Of a stretch of DNA of 64,000 nt, positions 48,637 to 56,431 are shown in pieces. The stretch covers positions 1-64,000 of the forward strand of contig CAZSNP010000002.1 in the NCBI GenBank assembly GCA_964608265.1. Reading direction: 5' to 3'. Below the pieces are notes generated by a model. The model was not told where the DNA came from. It did not search any database and saw only the letters and a program-made list of their open reading frames with translations. Both the position numbers and the translations under genes were made by a program. Source of the DNA: JANWXR01 sp964608265. GTDB lineage: Bacteria; Chloroflexota; Anaerolineae; Anaerolineales; UBA6663. Position 1 is the first letter of the stretch; each line of letters begins with the position of its first letter.

Positions 48637-49100
48637 GGGCGAGGCAGCAGCGTGAAGACCAGCAGGCCGAGGCAGAGCAGCACAATCACCACTGCCGCGA
48701 CGACGAGCCACACCTTCACCGGGTCGGTCGGTTTGTCGCCGGCCACCGCGCCCGTCTGTCCATTCACCAGCACGCGGTACAAGCGGTCGCCGTAGCGATA
48801 CGTCCCGATCCACAACGGCAGCAGCACGAGCTTGTACAGCTCGCCGGTGAAGGCATCGGTCGTCACTTCGACGTTACGCATCGCCGCGCCGCCCCGCGCT
48901 ACCCGATCGCGCACCTGCGGGCAGGCGCGCTTCACCATCACCTCGCGCGCGCGCAGCGAGGCATCGGCCAGCGAAAGATCGTACTGCGCCATCGGCCAGT
49001 CGGCCACATACTCCGGCTTGAAGTGGATGAGCTGCTTCAAATCGAAGGCCGCCAGCCTGGCGAGCAAATCGGGCGGCAGCGCACGCGAGGCCGGCTGCAA
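48633..49100 (-). CDS. Membrane protein with VNGQTG-type domain, possibly 5' truncated
   Basis: 155 residues from a TTG at 49100. LKQLIHFKPEYVADWPMAQY, LPLWIGTYRYGDRLYRVLVNGQTGAVAGDKP and a C-terminal TM helix (VWLVVAAVVIVLLCLGLLVF) look like the last part of a longer zinc-ribbon membrane protein. The frame is closed by a stop before the TTG and the upstream DNA is the GTGGAGGG spacer repeat, so the N-terminal domain is missing or lies in lost sequence. It is coupled to the PP2C gene by an ATGA overlap. Confidence 0.5.
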   Translation of the reverse strand: MQPASRALPPDLLARLAAFDLKQLIHFKPEYVADWPMAQYDLSLADASLRAREVMVKRACPQVRDRVARGGAAMRNVEVTTDAFTGELYKLVLLPLWIGTYRYGDRLYRVLVNGQTGAVAGDKPTDPVKVWLVVAAVVIVLLCLGLLVFTLLPRP

Positions 49101-49133
49101 TTGATCGGTGTCGGTCGAAGCTCATATCAAAAT

Positions 49134-49185
49134 GTGGAGGGTGGAGCGTGGAGGGAAGGGTCCCGCTTCACCCGCCACGCTCCAC
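49134..49185. repeat. Purine-rich GTGGAGGG repeat with hairpin
   Basis: GTGGAGGGTGGAGCGTGGAG with a perfect 11-bp inverted pair, GTGGAGCGTGG (49141-49151) and CCACGCTCCAC (49175-49185). The right arm overlaps the 3' end of mobA. Related to the flanks of the four-helix-bundle gene at 51349 and 51792. Confidence 0.65.
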
Positions 49186-49767
49186 TAATTTGCGCGCTGC
49201 CTCTAAATCAGCGGGCGTGTTCACGTTGAAGAACGACAGGTGTTGCGGGTCGAAGCGGTCGATCTCGGCCTCGTCCACAAAACGCACGCGCACGTCGGGG
49301 AAGAAGCTGATGATCCGCATCTTGCCCGCCTCCAGCGCGGCGCGAATCGGCCCGAGGCAGGCGCGCGCGTAGATGGCGCGGAACGGCTCGGCCTCCTTGC
49401 CGAGGCGCGGCACAATCGCATCGCCCTCCGGGATGAGGGCGATCAAATACTCGAGCAGCGGCCTGACGACGAAAGGCATATCGCACGCCACGCACAGGGT
49501 GTGCGGCTGCGACGAGTGATAGAGCGCGGTATAGATTCCGCCCAGCGCGCCTTTGTCGGGCAGCACATCGGCGAACGCCGGCAGGCCGAGGTAGGCGTAG
49601 TGCGCGGGCTGGTTGGTGATGAGGATCGTTTCGGTGCCGAGGCCGCGCACCTGGTCGAGGATGTCTTCGATGAGGGGCTTGCCCAGCAGGCGCACGAACG
49701 ACTTATCCGTGCCCATGCGCGAGCTTTTCCCCCCGGCGAGGATGGCAACCGTCAGCGGCTCAGACAT
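49168..49767 (-). CDS. mobA: Molybdenum cofactor guanylyltransferase
   Basis: 199 residues from MSEPLTVAILAGGKSSRMGTDKSF. LAGGKSSRMGTDK is the GTP-binding signature of MobA, CDMPFV carries the metal-binding Asp and FFNVNTPADLEAA the C-terminal motif. It attaches GMP to molybdopterin to form the bis-MGD cofactor. A perfect TATAAT (49775-49780) ends 7 nt before the ATG. No other cofactor genes are adjacent. Confidence 0.92.
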   Translation of the reverse strand: MSEPLTVAILAGGKSSRMGTDKSFVRLLGKPLIEDILDQVRGLGTETILITNQPAHYAYLGLPAFADVLPDKGALGGIYTALYHSSQPHTLCVACDMPFVVRPLLEYLIALIPEGDAIVPRLGKEAEPFRAIYARACLGPIRAALEAGKMRIISFFPDVRVRFVDEAEIDRFDPQHLSFFNVNTPADLEAARKLVERGG

Positions 49768-49774
49768 GGGCCGG

Positions 49775-49780
49775 ATTATA
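49775..49780 (-). promoter_or_regulatory. -10 box (TATAAT) of mobA; leaderless
   Basis: Perfect consensus 7 nt before the start codon. Confidence 0.7.
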
Positions 49781-49888
49781 TCGGAGAGGGATGGCCTGTC
49801 GGGGGCCAAATCGGTTTGAAGACGCTATCCGACGAAAACTCCCTCGCCCATTCTCCGTTCTCCCCATTGCCCTCCCACGCGCAGCGGG

Positions 49889-49894
49889 TAAACT
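49889..49894 (+). promoter_or_regulatory. -10 box (TAAACT) of the ATP-grasp operon; leaderless
   Basis: TAAACT lies 6 nt before the ATG at 49901, and no ribosome-binding site is present. Confidence 0.5.
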
Positions 49895-49900
49895 TGCGGC

Positions 49901-51346
49901 ATGGCCCCCGCCGTGCTGACGTCCCAATACGAACTCGGCCGCTTCTACGATGAGATGTTCGCGGCCCCGGCTCAGCCGCGCGCGCATTACGGTGTGCTGC
50001 AAGATTATCTGCGCGGCATGACGGCCGAGTCGTTCGCCCAGCGCCGCCGCATGGCCGATGCGGCCTTCCTCGCGCAGGGCATCACCTTCACGGTGTATGG
50101 GCAGGCGGAGGGCCTCGAGCGCATCTTCCCCTTCGACCTCGTGCCGCGCATCATCCCGCAGGCCGAATGGCAGATGCTCGAGCGCGGCCTCATCCAGCGC
50201 GTCACCGCCCTCAATCACTTTCTGCACGACCTGTATCACGAGCAGCGTATCCTGCGCGCGCAGATCATCCCGAAGGAACTGGCCCTCAGCGCCACCCACT
50301 TCCGGCGCGAGATGGTGGGCCTCAATCCGCCGAAGGGCGTCTATGCCCACATCGTCGGCACCGACATCGTGCGCGGCGACGACGGCGCGTATTACGTGCT
50401 GGAGGACAACCTGCGCTCGCCGTCGGGCGTGAGCTACATGCTCGAAAACCGGCAGGTGATGAAGCGCACCTTCGCCGAGCTGTTCGCCCGTTACGGGGTC
50501 TTGCCCATCGAGCATTACCCGCAGGAACTGCTCAACACGCTGCGCTCGGTCGCGCCGCACGGCTACTCGGATGCGACCGTGGTGCTGCTCACGCCCGGCC
50601 AGCACAACTCGGCCTACTTCGAGCACACCTTCCTCGCGCGGCAGATGGGCATCGAGATAGTCGAGGGCCGCGACCTGGTGGCGCACAACAACAAGATCTA
50701 CATGCGCACCACGCGCGGCCTCAAGCTGGTGGATGTGATCTATCGCCGGATTGACGATGACTTCCTCGACCCGCTGGCCTTTCGCAAAGACAGCGTGCTG
50801 GGAGTGGCCGGCCTGCTCAACGCCTACCGCGCCGGCAACGTCACCCTGGCCAACGCCATCGGCACCGGCGTGGCCGACGACAAGGCCGTGTACGCCTTCG
50901 TGCCCGAGATGATCCGCTACTACCTCGGCGAGGATCCGATCCTCAACAACGTGCCCACATATCTGGGAATGCGGGACTCGGAGCGCGATCACATCCTGGC
51001 CAACCTCGACCAGCTCGTGGTGAAGGCGGTGAACGAGAGCGGGGGCTACGGCATGCTCGTCGGCCCGCATGCCTCGCAGGCCGAGCGCGAGGCGTTCCGC
51101 GAGCGGATCGCCCATAACCCGCGCAACTACATCGCCCAGCCCACCCTCGCCCTCAGCCGGCATCCCACGCTGCTCGAGGACGAGCTGTACGGTTGCCACA
51201 TTGACCTGCGCCCGTACATCCTTTACGGCGAGAAGGTCGTGCTCGTGCCCGGCGGCCTGACGCGCGTGGCGCTGCGCAAAGGCTCGCTCGTCGTCAACTC
51301 CTCGCAGGGAGGCGGGAGCAAGGACACGTGGGTGTTGAGGGAATAA
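49901..51346 (+). CDS. Circularly permuted ATP-grasp protein
   Basis: 481 residues. FYDEMFAAPAQPRAHYGVLQDYL, ERIFPFDLVPRIIPQAEWQMLERGLIQR, VGTDIVRGDDGAYYVLEDNLRSPSG and LVVKAVNESGGYGMLVGP are landmarks of the CP_ATPgrasp (COG2308) family, whose permuted fold ligates an amino or carboxyl group using ATP. It stands with an alpha-E protein and a transglutaminase, a conserved trio predicted to make or process a peptide-like modification; no substrate is known. A four-helix-bundle gene separates it from its partners here. Confidence 0.92.
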   Translation: MAPAVLTSQYELGRFYDEMFAAPAQPRAHYGVLQDYLRGMTAESFAQRRRMADAAFLAQGITFTVYGQAEGLERIFPFDLVPRIIPQAEWQMLERGLIQRVTALNHFLHDLYHEQRILRAQIIPKELALSATHFRREMVGLNPPKGVYAHIVGTDIVRGDDGAYYVLEDNLRSPSGVSYMLENRQVMKRTFAELFARYGVLPIEHYPQELLNTLRSVAPHGYSDATVVLLTPGQHNSAYFEHTFLARQMGIEIVEGRDLVAHNNKIYMRTTRGLKLVDVIYRRIDDDFLDPLAFRKDSVLGVAGLLNAYRAGNVTLANAIGTGVADDKAVYAFVPEMIRYYLGEDPILNNVPTYLGMRDSERDHILANLDQLVVKAVNESGGYGMLVGPHASQAEREAFRERIAHNPRNYIAQPTLALSRHPTLLEDELYGCHIDLRPYILYGEKVVLVPGGLTRVALRKGSLVVNSSQGGGSKDTWVLRE

Positions 51347-51348
51347 GT

Positions 51349-51387
51349 GTGGAGGGAAGAGGGAAGAGGGAGGAGGGAGGAGGGAGA
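51349..51387 (+). repeat. Purine-rich repeat, left flank of the four-helix-bundle gene
   Basis: GTGGAGGGAAGAGGG (51349-51363) followed by further GGAGG units reaching to the ATG. It is the inverted counterpart of 51792-51806. Confidence 0.75.
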
Positions 51388-51390
51388 CGT

Positions 51391-51783
51391 ATGGCAACGA
51401 TAAAGGACTATCGCGAGTTGCGGGTGTATCAAGTGGCGTTTGAAGCTGCCATCGAGGTATATGAATTGACGAAGACGTTTCCCATTGAAGAACGCTACAG
51501 CCTGACCGATCAAATCCGGCGGGCATCACGTTCTGTGTGCGCCAACATTGCCGAAGCCTGGCGCAAGCGGCGCTATCCGCAGCATTTCGTCAGCAAGCTC
51601 AGCGACGCCGACGCCGAAGCGGCTGAAACAATCGTCTGGCTCGACTTTGCCTTGCGTTTCAACTTCCTTTCGCCCGAACGGCATCAGGAATTGCAGGGCC
51701 GCTACAACCAAATCTGTGCTCAACTCACAGTCATGATGTCGAGCCCTGGGCAGTGGGCCTATAAATCATCCTCACGTTCATAA
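51391..51783 (+). CDS. Four-helix-bundle protein (S23/IVP/Avd-like)
   Basis: 130 residues from MATIKDYRELRVYQVAFEAAIEVY. The pattern (IKDYRELRVYQ, FPIEERYSLTDQIRRASRSV, ANIAEAWRKRR, SDADAEAAETIVWLDFA) is the four-helix-bundle family found inside 23S rRNA intervening sequences and related to the Avd accessory protein of diversity-generating retroelements. It is inserted between genes of an otherwise conserved operon and is flanked by inverted purine-rich repeats. Function unknown; RNA or nucleic-acid binding is possible by analogy. Confidence 0.9.
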   Translation: MATIKDYRELRVYQVAFEAAIEVYELTKTFPIEERYSLTDQIRRASRSVCANIAEAWRKRRYPQHFVSKLSDADAEAAETIVWLDFALRFNFLSPERHQELQGRYNQICAQLTVMMSSPGQWAYKSSSRS

Positions 51784-51813
51784 TCCCTCCACCCTCTTCC
51801 CTCCACCCTCCTC
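51784..51813 (+). repeat. Pyrimidine-rich repeat, right flank of the four-helix-bundle gene
   Basis: CCCTCTTCCCTCCAC (51792-51806) is the exact reverse complement of the left flank 51349-51363. Confidence 0.75.
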
Positions 51814-52803
51814 ATGCTTTCCAGAGTCGCCGAATCCCTCTTCTGGCTGGCCCGCTACATCGAACGGGCGGAGGACATCACGCGCTTGCTGGCCGTCAAC
51901 TTCAACGCGCTACTCGACGTGCATCCGCTGGCGGCGCAACGCGGCTGGCAGCCGGTGGTGGCGATGACGGGCGACGAGGCGCTGTTCGCCGAAGTCTACG
52001 GCGCAGCTGACGCGCAGCACGCGATTGAGTTCCTGTTGTGGCATCCCCTCAACCCCAACGCCGTCACCGCCTGCATCACCCGCGCCCGCGAGAACGCGCG
52101 CGGCGTGCGCGAGCAGATCAGCAGCGAGATGTGGGAGCAGCTCAACCGGCTGTATTTCCTGGTGAAGGACGCCGACCGCGCGGCGGTGCTGCGCAGCCCC
52201 AACGAGTTCTTTCAACAGGTGCGCGACGGCTCGCAGGCCTTTCAGGGCATCACGCTGGCGACGATGACGCACAGCGAGCCGTACGAATTCATCCGCCTCG
52301 GCACGCACCTCGAGCGGGCCGACAAGACCGTGCGCATCCTCGACGCCAGGTACGGCGATGTGCGCGGGCTGGCCGACTCGTCGGCGGATGCGGCGTTGCA
52401 ACTCATCGCCCTGCTGCGCTCGTGCAGCGCCTTCGAGCCGTTCCGCCGCGCGCAGGGCTACAGCCTGCAAGCCGACCGGGTGATGGAGTTCCTGCTGCTC
52501 AATCGCGAGTTCCCGCGCGCCGTATTGTTCTGCGTCAACCGCAGCCTGCAATCGCTGGAGATGCTGGGCGAAACCCCGAGCCAACCGAAGGTGGAGCATC
52601 CGCGCCGCGTGCTGGGCCGGTTGAGCGCCGACCTTGAATATCTGGCCATCACGGAAGTGCTGGGTGATGAAATGGGTAAATTCCTCGACGGGCTCTTGTT
52701 GCGCCTCAACGCCGCCGGTGATAGCATCGTGCGCACGTACTTCAACACCAGCGTCATCCTGCCGGACGAGCGACCACGACAACAACAGCAACAACAACAG
52801 TGA
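51814..52803 (+). CDS. Alpha-E domain protein
   Basis: 329 residues from MLSRVAESLFWLARYIERAEDITRLLAVNFN, the signature start of the alpha-E domain (COG2307), an all-helical partner of the circularly permuted ATP-grasp enzyme. ARENARGVREQISSEMWEQLNRLYF and THLERADKTVRILDARY are further family blocks. It ends with a Gln-rich tail from a CAA/CAG run. The function is unassigned; the association with ATP-grasp and transglutaminase genes is widely conserved. Confidence 0.92.
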   Translation: MLSRVAESLFWLARYIERAEDITRLLAVNFNALLDVHPLAAQRGWQPVVAMTGDEALFAEVYGAADAQHAIEFLLWHPLNPNAVTACITRARENARGVREQISSEMWEQLNRLYFLVKDADRAAVLRSPNEFFQQVRDGSQAFQGITLATMTHSEPYEFIRLGTHLERADKTVRILDARYGDVRGLADSSADAALQLIALLRSCSAFEPFRRAQGYSLQADRVMEFLLLNREFPRAVLFCVNRSLQSLEMLGETPSQPKVEHPRRVLGRLSADLEYLAITEVLGDEMGKFLDGLLLRLNAAGDSIVRTYFNTSVILPDERPRQQQQQQQ

Positions 52804-52867
52804 GGAATGAGAAGGGAGAAGAGAGGAGAGAGGAGGGTTTCATCCTCCCTCGTCCCTCCTCCCTCTT
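52803..52867. repeat. Purine/pyrimidine-rich palindrome between alpha-E and transglutaminase genes
   Basis: GAGAGGAGAGAGGAGGG is opposed by CATCCTCCCTCGTCCCTCC, so the spacer folds into a hairpin of the same composition as the repeats at 49134 and 51349. Confidence 0.55.
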
Positions 52868-52875
52868 TCGCACGT

Positions 52876-53670
52876 ATGCACCTGCGCATCGAGCACACCA
52901 CCACCTTTACCTACGATCACCCCATCAGCGAGGCGTATACCGAGATGCGGTTGAAGCCGCTGGACGGGGATGGGCAGCGGTGCTCGCACTTCACCCTGCT
53001 GACCGAGCCGCGCGACGAAGTGCTGCAATACACCGACCGCTTCGGCAACGACGTGCGCCACTTCGACGTCATCCAGCCGCACACCAAACTGATGGTGGCG
53101 GCGGTGAGCGAAGTGCAAACGCCCGACGCCTTCGCGCCCGACGGGGCGCCGCTCTCCCCGCTCGATGAGTTCGACTACTTGATGGCGACGACGTACGCCC
53201 CGCTCAGCGGCGATCTGGCGCAGTTCGCCGCCGCGCGCGCGGTCAGCGGCGACCCGGGGGCCACGGCGCTCGCCCTGACGCACGCGCTGTTCGACTCGCT
53301 CAAATACGAAAAGGGCGCGACCGACGTGTACACGACGGCCGACAAAGCCCTCGCGCTTGGGCGCGGCGTGTGCCAGGATTTCGCCCACATCCTGCTGGCC
53401 GCGTGCCGCAGCCAGGGCATCCCGGCGCGCTACGTCAGCGGCTATCTGTACAACAACGGCCGCACCGCCGCCTCGCACGCCTGGGTGGATGTGTACGTGG
53501 CCGGGCGCGGCTGGCTGTCGCTCGACCCGACGCATAACACGCTGCAAACAAACCATTACGTGCGCGTGGCCGTTGGCCGCGACTACGCCGACGTGCCCCC
53601 CACGCGCGGCATCTTCAAGGGCAATGCCAAAGAGAAGATGGAGGTGGAAGTGAAAGTGACGGCAACGTGA
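52876..53670 (+). CDS. Transglutaminase-like cysteine peptidase family protein
   Basis: 264 residues from MHLRIEHTTTFTYDHPISEAY. The N-terminal beta domain is followed by the transglutaminase core with catalytic C166 (GVCQDFAH), H201 (ASHAWVDVY) and D217 (LDPTHN). Such proteins (COG1305) hydrolyse or transfer amide bonds and act with the ATP-grasp/alpha-E pair in a predicted peptide or amidoligase pathway. The C-terminus is a short beta strand tail. Confidence 0.93.
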   Translation: MHLRIEHTTTFTYDHPISEAYTEMRLKPLDGDGQRCSHFTLLTEPRDEVLQYTDRFGNDVRHFDVIQPHTKLMVAAVSEVQTPDAFAPDGAPLSPLDEFDYLMATTYAPLSGDLAQFAAARAVSGDPGATALALTHALFDSLKYEKGATDVYTTADKALALGRGVCQDFAHILLAACRSQGIPARYVSGYLYNNGRTAASHAWVDVYVAGRGWLSLDPTHNTLQTNHYVRVAVGRDYADVPPTRGIFKGNAKEKMEVEVKVTAT

Positions 53671-53707
53671 AGCAGGGCATGTGCAAAGTCCAAGCGATGC
53701 CGACGTT

Positions 53708-53833
53708 TCGCCCTCACCCCTGCCCTCTCCCGCTGGGAGAGGGAGTGATTCGCACCAGTGGAACGCCACTCCCAATCGTCAGGGCCGGCTCCCCTTCTCC
53801 CAGCGGGAGAAGGGGCCGGGGGATGAGGGCGGA
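53708..53833. repeat. 126-bp palindromic spacer element
   Basis: The outer arms read TCGCCCTCACCCC... and ...GGGGGATGAGGGCGGA; inner arms CTCTCCCGCTGGGAGAG and CTTCTCCCAGCGGGAGAAG. Same family as 37201-37302. Confidence 0.75.
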
Positions 53834-53877
53834 CTCGGCGACTTTGCACACGCCCTGCGCCTCCCGCCTCTCAACGC

Positions 53878-53883
53878 TATACT
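53878..53883 (+). promoter_or_regulatory. -10 box (TATACT) of priA; leaderless
   Basis: TATACT with exactly 7 nt to the ATG at 53891. Confidence 0.6.
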
Positions 53884-53890
53884 TCCCGGC

Positions 53891-56431
53891 ATGTACGCCG
53901 AGATCGCCGTCAACGTCGCCCACCTGAGCGGCACGTTTCACTACGAAATCCCCCGCGACCTTGAAAAACAGTTGCGGGCCGGCCACCTCGTCACCGTGCC
54001 GTTCAGCGGGCGCGAGGCGCAGGGCGTCGTCGTCGCGTTGAGCGATGAGTCGCCCGTCGACGGCGTTCCCAGGGAACGCGTCAAGCCCGTCATCGGTCTC
54101 GTTGATCCCGAGCCGGCCCTCACCCGCGCGCAGCTCGACCTCGCCTATTGGATCGCGCACACCTACCTCGTCTCACTCATCGACGCGCTCACCCTCATGC
54201 TGCCGCCCGGCCTGAGCAAACAGGCCGAGGTGGTGTATTCGCTCGTGGACGGCGAGCTTGCAGCGGACGCTCCAGCGACGACCGCTAAAGCGGCCACTAC
54301 CAACAATCTCCAGTCATCGCTTCTCAATCTTCTGAAAGAACGCGGCGCCCTTCGTTCGCGCCAGCTCGACCGGGCGTTTCCGAAGCAGAAGTGGCGGCCG
54401 GTCGCCGAAGCGCTCGTGCGGCGCGGCGTGCTGAGCAAGCACAGCCGCTTGGAGCCGCCCTCGGTGCATGCCAAGCAAGTGAAGACCGCGCGCCTCATCG
54501 CCAGCGTGCCGCAGCTCGAGGCGGTGCGCGGCTCGCTCTCGCGCTCGGCAGCCAAGGCCAAACGTTTGCAAGCCGCGCTCGATTTTCTGGGCCGTGAGGC
54601 TAAGCCGGTGGAGGTGCCGTGGGTGTACGCGGCCTCGGGCTGCGACCTGCAGGACCTGCGCGACCTGGCCGAGATGGAACTCGTTGACCTGGGCGAGGCC
54701 GAGGTGTGGCGCGACCCGCTGGCCGGCAAGGAGTTCGTGCCCGACAGCGCCCCGCCGCTCACCGACGATCAACAGCGTGTGTGGGACGCCGTGCGCTCCT
54801 CCCTCCACTCCCCCCCTTCCACAATTTTGCTGCACGGCGTCACCGGCTCGGGCAAGACCGAAATTTATCTGCGGGCGCTGGAGGAAGCGCTGAAGCAGGG
54901 CAAGCGCGCGCTGGTGCTTGTGCCCGAGATCGCGCTCACGCCGCAGACGGTGCGCCGGTTCGCCGCGCGCTTCCCCGGCCGCGTGGCGGTGTGGCACAGT
55001 GAACTCGGCGAGGGCGAGCGTTACGACACCTGGCGGCGCGCGCGTTCGGGATTGGTGGACATCGTCATCGGCGCGCGCAGCGCGTTGTTCGCGCCGCTGC
55101 CCGACCTCGGCGTGATCGTGCTGGACGAGGAGCACGACGAGGCCTACAAGCAGGATCCGCCGCAGAGCGTGCCCTATCACGCGCGCGAGGCGGCGATTGA
55201 GTATGCCGGGCAGCTCGGCGCGGTGTGCCTGCTCGGCTCGGCCACGCCGGATGTGGTGACGTTCCATCGCGCGCGGCGCGGCGCGTACACCTTGCTCGAA
55301 CTGCCGCTGCGCATCATGGGCCACGCGCGCAAACTCGAGGAGCAGGCCGAACGGTTCCACGTCGCCTCGCGCTATCACTCGCTCAGCGCCGAGACGCAGA
55401 CGATCGATCTGCCGCCGGTCGAGATCGCCGACATGCGACACGAGTTGCGCATGGGCAACACCACGATGTTCAGCCGCAAGCTGCGCGACTATCTCGAAAA
55501 CGCCATCGCGCAGAACGAGCAGGCCATCCTGTTCCTCAACCGGCGCGGCACTTCGACGTTTGTGTTCTGTCGCGATTGCGGCGAGGCGCTCAAGTGCCCG
55601 AACTGCGACACCACCCTCACCCATCACGGCTCGGCGCAACAACTGACCTGCCACCACTGCGGCCATCGCCAGCCGCAGCCGGAGCGTTGCCCGAACTGCC
55701 ACAGCCCGCGCGTGAAGTTTTTTGGATTGGGCACCGAGAAGCTGGCCGAGGCGGTGACGGCGGAGTTCCCCGGCGCGACGGTGCTGCGCTGGGATCGCGA
55801 TGCCACGCGGACGAAGGGCGCGCACGAACTCATCCTGCGCACGTTCAGCACGCAACAGGCCAACGTCCTCGTCGGCACGCAGATGATTGCCAAGGGCCTC
55901 GATCTGCCGCTGGTGACGCTGGTGGGCGTGATCTCGGCGGATGTCGGGCTCGGGCTGCCCGATTACCGCGCCACCGAGCGGACGTTTCAATTGCTGACGC
56001 AGGTGGCCGGGCGCGCGGGCCGCGGCCTGCTGGGTGGCCGGGTGGTGTTGCAGACCTATCAGCCGGAGCATTACGTGATTCAGGCTGCGTCACAGCACGA
56101 TTACGCCGGCTTCTACCAGCGCGAGATCGCCTACCGCAAAGACCTCGGCCTGCCGCCCTTCCGGCGCGTGATGCGGCTGCTCTATCGCCACGCCGATTAC
56201 TCGCGGGCCGAGGCCGAGGCCAACGTCGTGGCGGCGCAACTGCGGCTGCGGGTGAAGGATGGCAAGCTGCTGAACACCGACGTCGCCGGCCCGGCCCCGG
56301 CCTTTTTCGGCAAGCTGGCCGGTGAGCATCGCTGGCAGATTATCGTGCGCGGCCCCGACCCGGCCGCCCTGGCGCGCGGGCTGCAACTCAAAGGCTGGGT
56401 GGTGGATGTGGATCCGTTGAGCACGCTGTAA
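53891..56431 (+). CDS. priA: Primosomal protein N' (replication restart helicase)
   Basis: 846 residues from MYAEIAVNVAHLSGTFHYEIP. The N-terminal 3'-DNA-binding region (AGHLVTVPFSGREAQGVVV) is followed by a superfamily 2 helicase with Walker A GVTGSGKTEIYL (about 316-327), DEEH (412-415), then a Cys-rich zinc module (CRDCGEALKCPNC and CHHCGH, about 560-610) and helicase domain 2. It loads DnaB on stalled forks. Two inserts of spacer-repeat type lie at residues about 127-141 and 303-310. The stop shares one base with the next ORF's ATG. Confidence 0.97.
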   Translation: MYAEIAVNVAHLSGTFHYEIPRDLEKQLRAGHLVTVPFSGREAQGVVVALSDESPVDGVPRERVKPVIGLVDPEPALTRAQLDLAYWIAHTYLVSLIDALTLMLPPGLSKQAEVVYSLVDGELAADAPATTAKAATTNNLQSSLLNLLKERGALRSRQLDRAFPKQKWRPVAEALVRRGVLSKHSRLEPPSVHAKQVKTARLIASVPQLEAVRGSLSRSAAKAKRLQAALDFLGREAKPVEVPWVYAASGCDLQDLRDLAEMELVDLGEAEVWRDPLAGKEFVPDSAPPLTDDQQRVWDAVRSSLHSPPSTILLHGVTGSGKTEIYLRALEEALKQGKRALVLVPEIALTPQTVRRFAARFPGRVAVWHSELGEGERYDTWRRARSGLVDIVIGARSALFAPLPDLGVIVLDEEHDEAYKQDPPQSVPYHAREAAIEYAGQLGAVCLLGSATPDVVTFHRARRGAYTLLELPLRIMGHARKLEEQAERFHVASRYHSLSAETQTIDLPPVEIADMRHELRMGNTTMFSRKLRDYLENAIAQNEQAILFLNRRGTSTFVFCRDCGEALKCPNCDTTLTHHGSAQQLTCHHCGHRQPQPERCPNCHSPRVKFFGLGTEKLAEAVTAEFPGATVLRWDRDATRTKGAHELILRTFSTQQANVLVGTQMIAKGLDLPLVTLVGVISADVGLGLPDYRATERTFQLLTQVAGRAGRGLLGGRVVLQTYQPEHYVIQAASQHDYAGFYQREIAYRKDLGLPPFRRVMRLLYRHADYSRAEAEANVVAAQLRLRVKDGKLLNTDVAGPAPAFFGKLAGEHRWQIIVRGPDPAALARGLQLKGWVVDVDPLSTL
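54269..54315. repeat. Spacer-type insert in priA
   Basis: GACCGCTAAAGCGGCCACTA reads ATTAKAATTN in the protein, between the DNA-binding region and the helicase core. GCTAAAGC is a small palindrome. The frame is intact. Confidence 0.45.
54797..54822. repeat. Pyrimidine-rich insert in priA before Walker A
   Basis: TCCTCCCTCCACTCCCCCCC encodes SSLHSPPS, two residues before TILLHGVTGSGKT. Wording matches the TCCCTCCACCCTC spacer repeats near 51790. Confidence 0.5.

Noticed and set aside
52780..52803. CAA/CAG run as a regulatory repeat
   Set aside because: It simply encodes the Gln tail of the alpha-E protein and ends at its stop codon.
49901..53670. ATP-grasp/alpha-E/transglutaminase genes as a new system
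   Set aside because: The combination is already recognised as a conserved uncharacterised trio; only the inserted four-helix-bundle gene is unusual.
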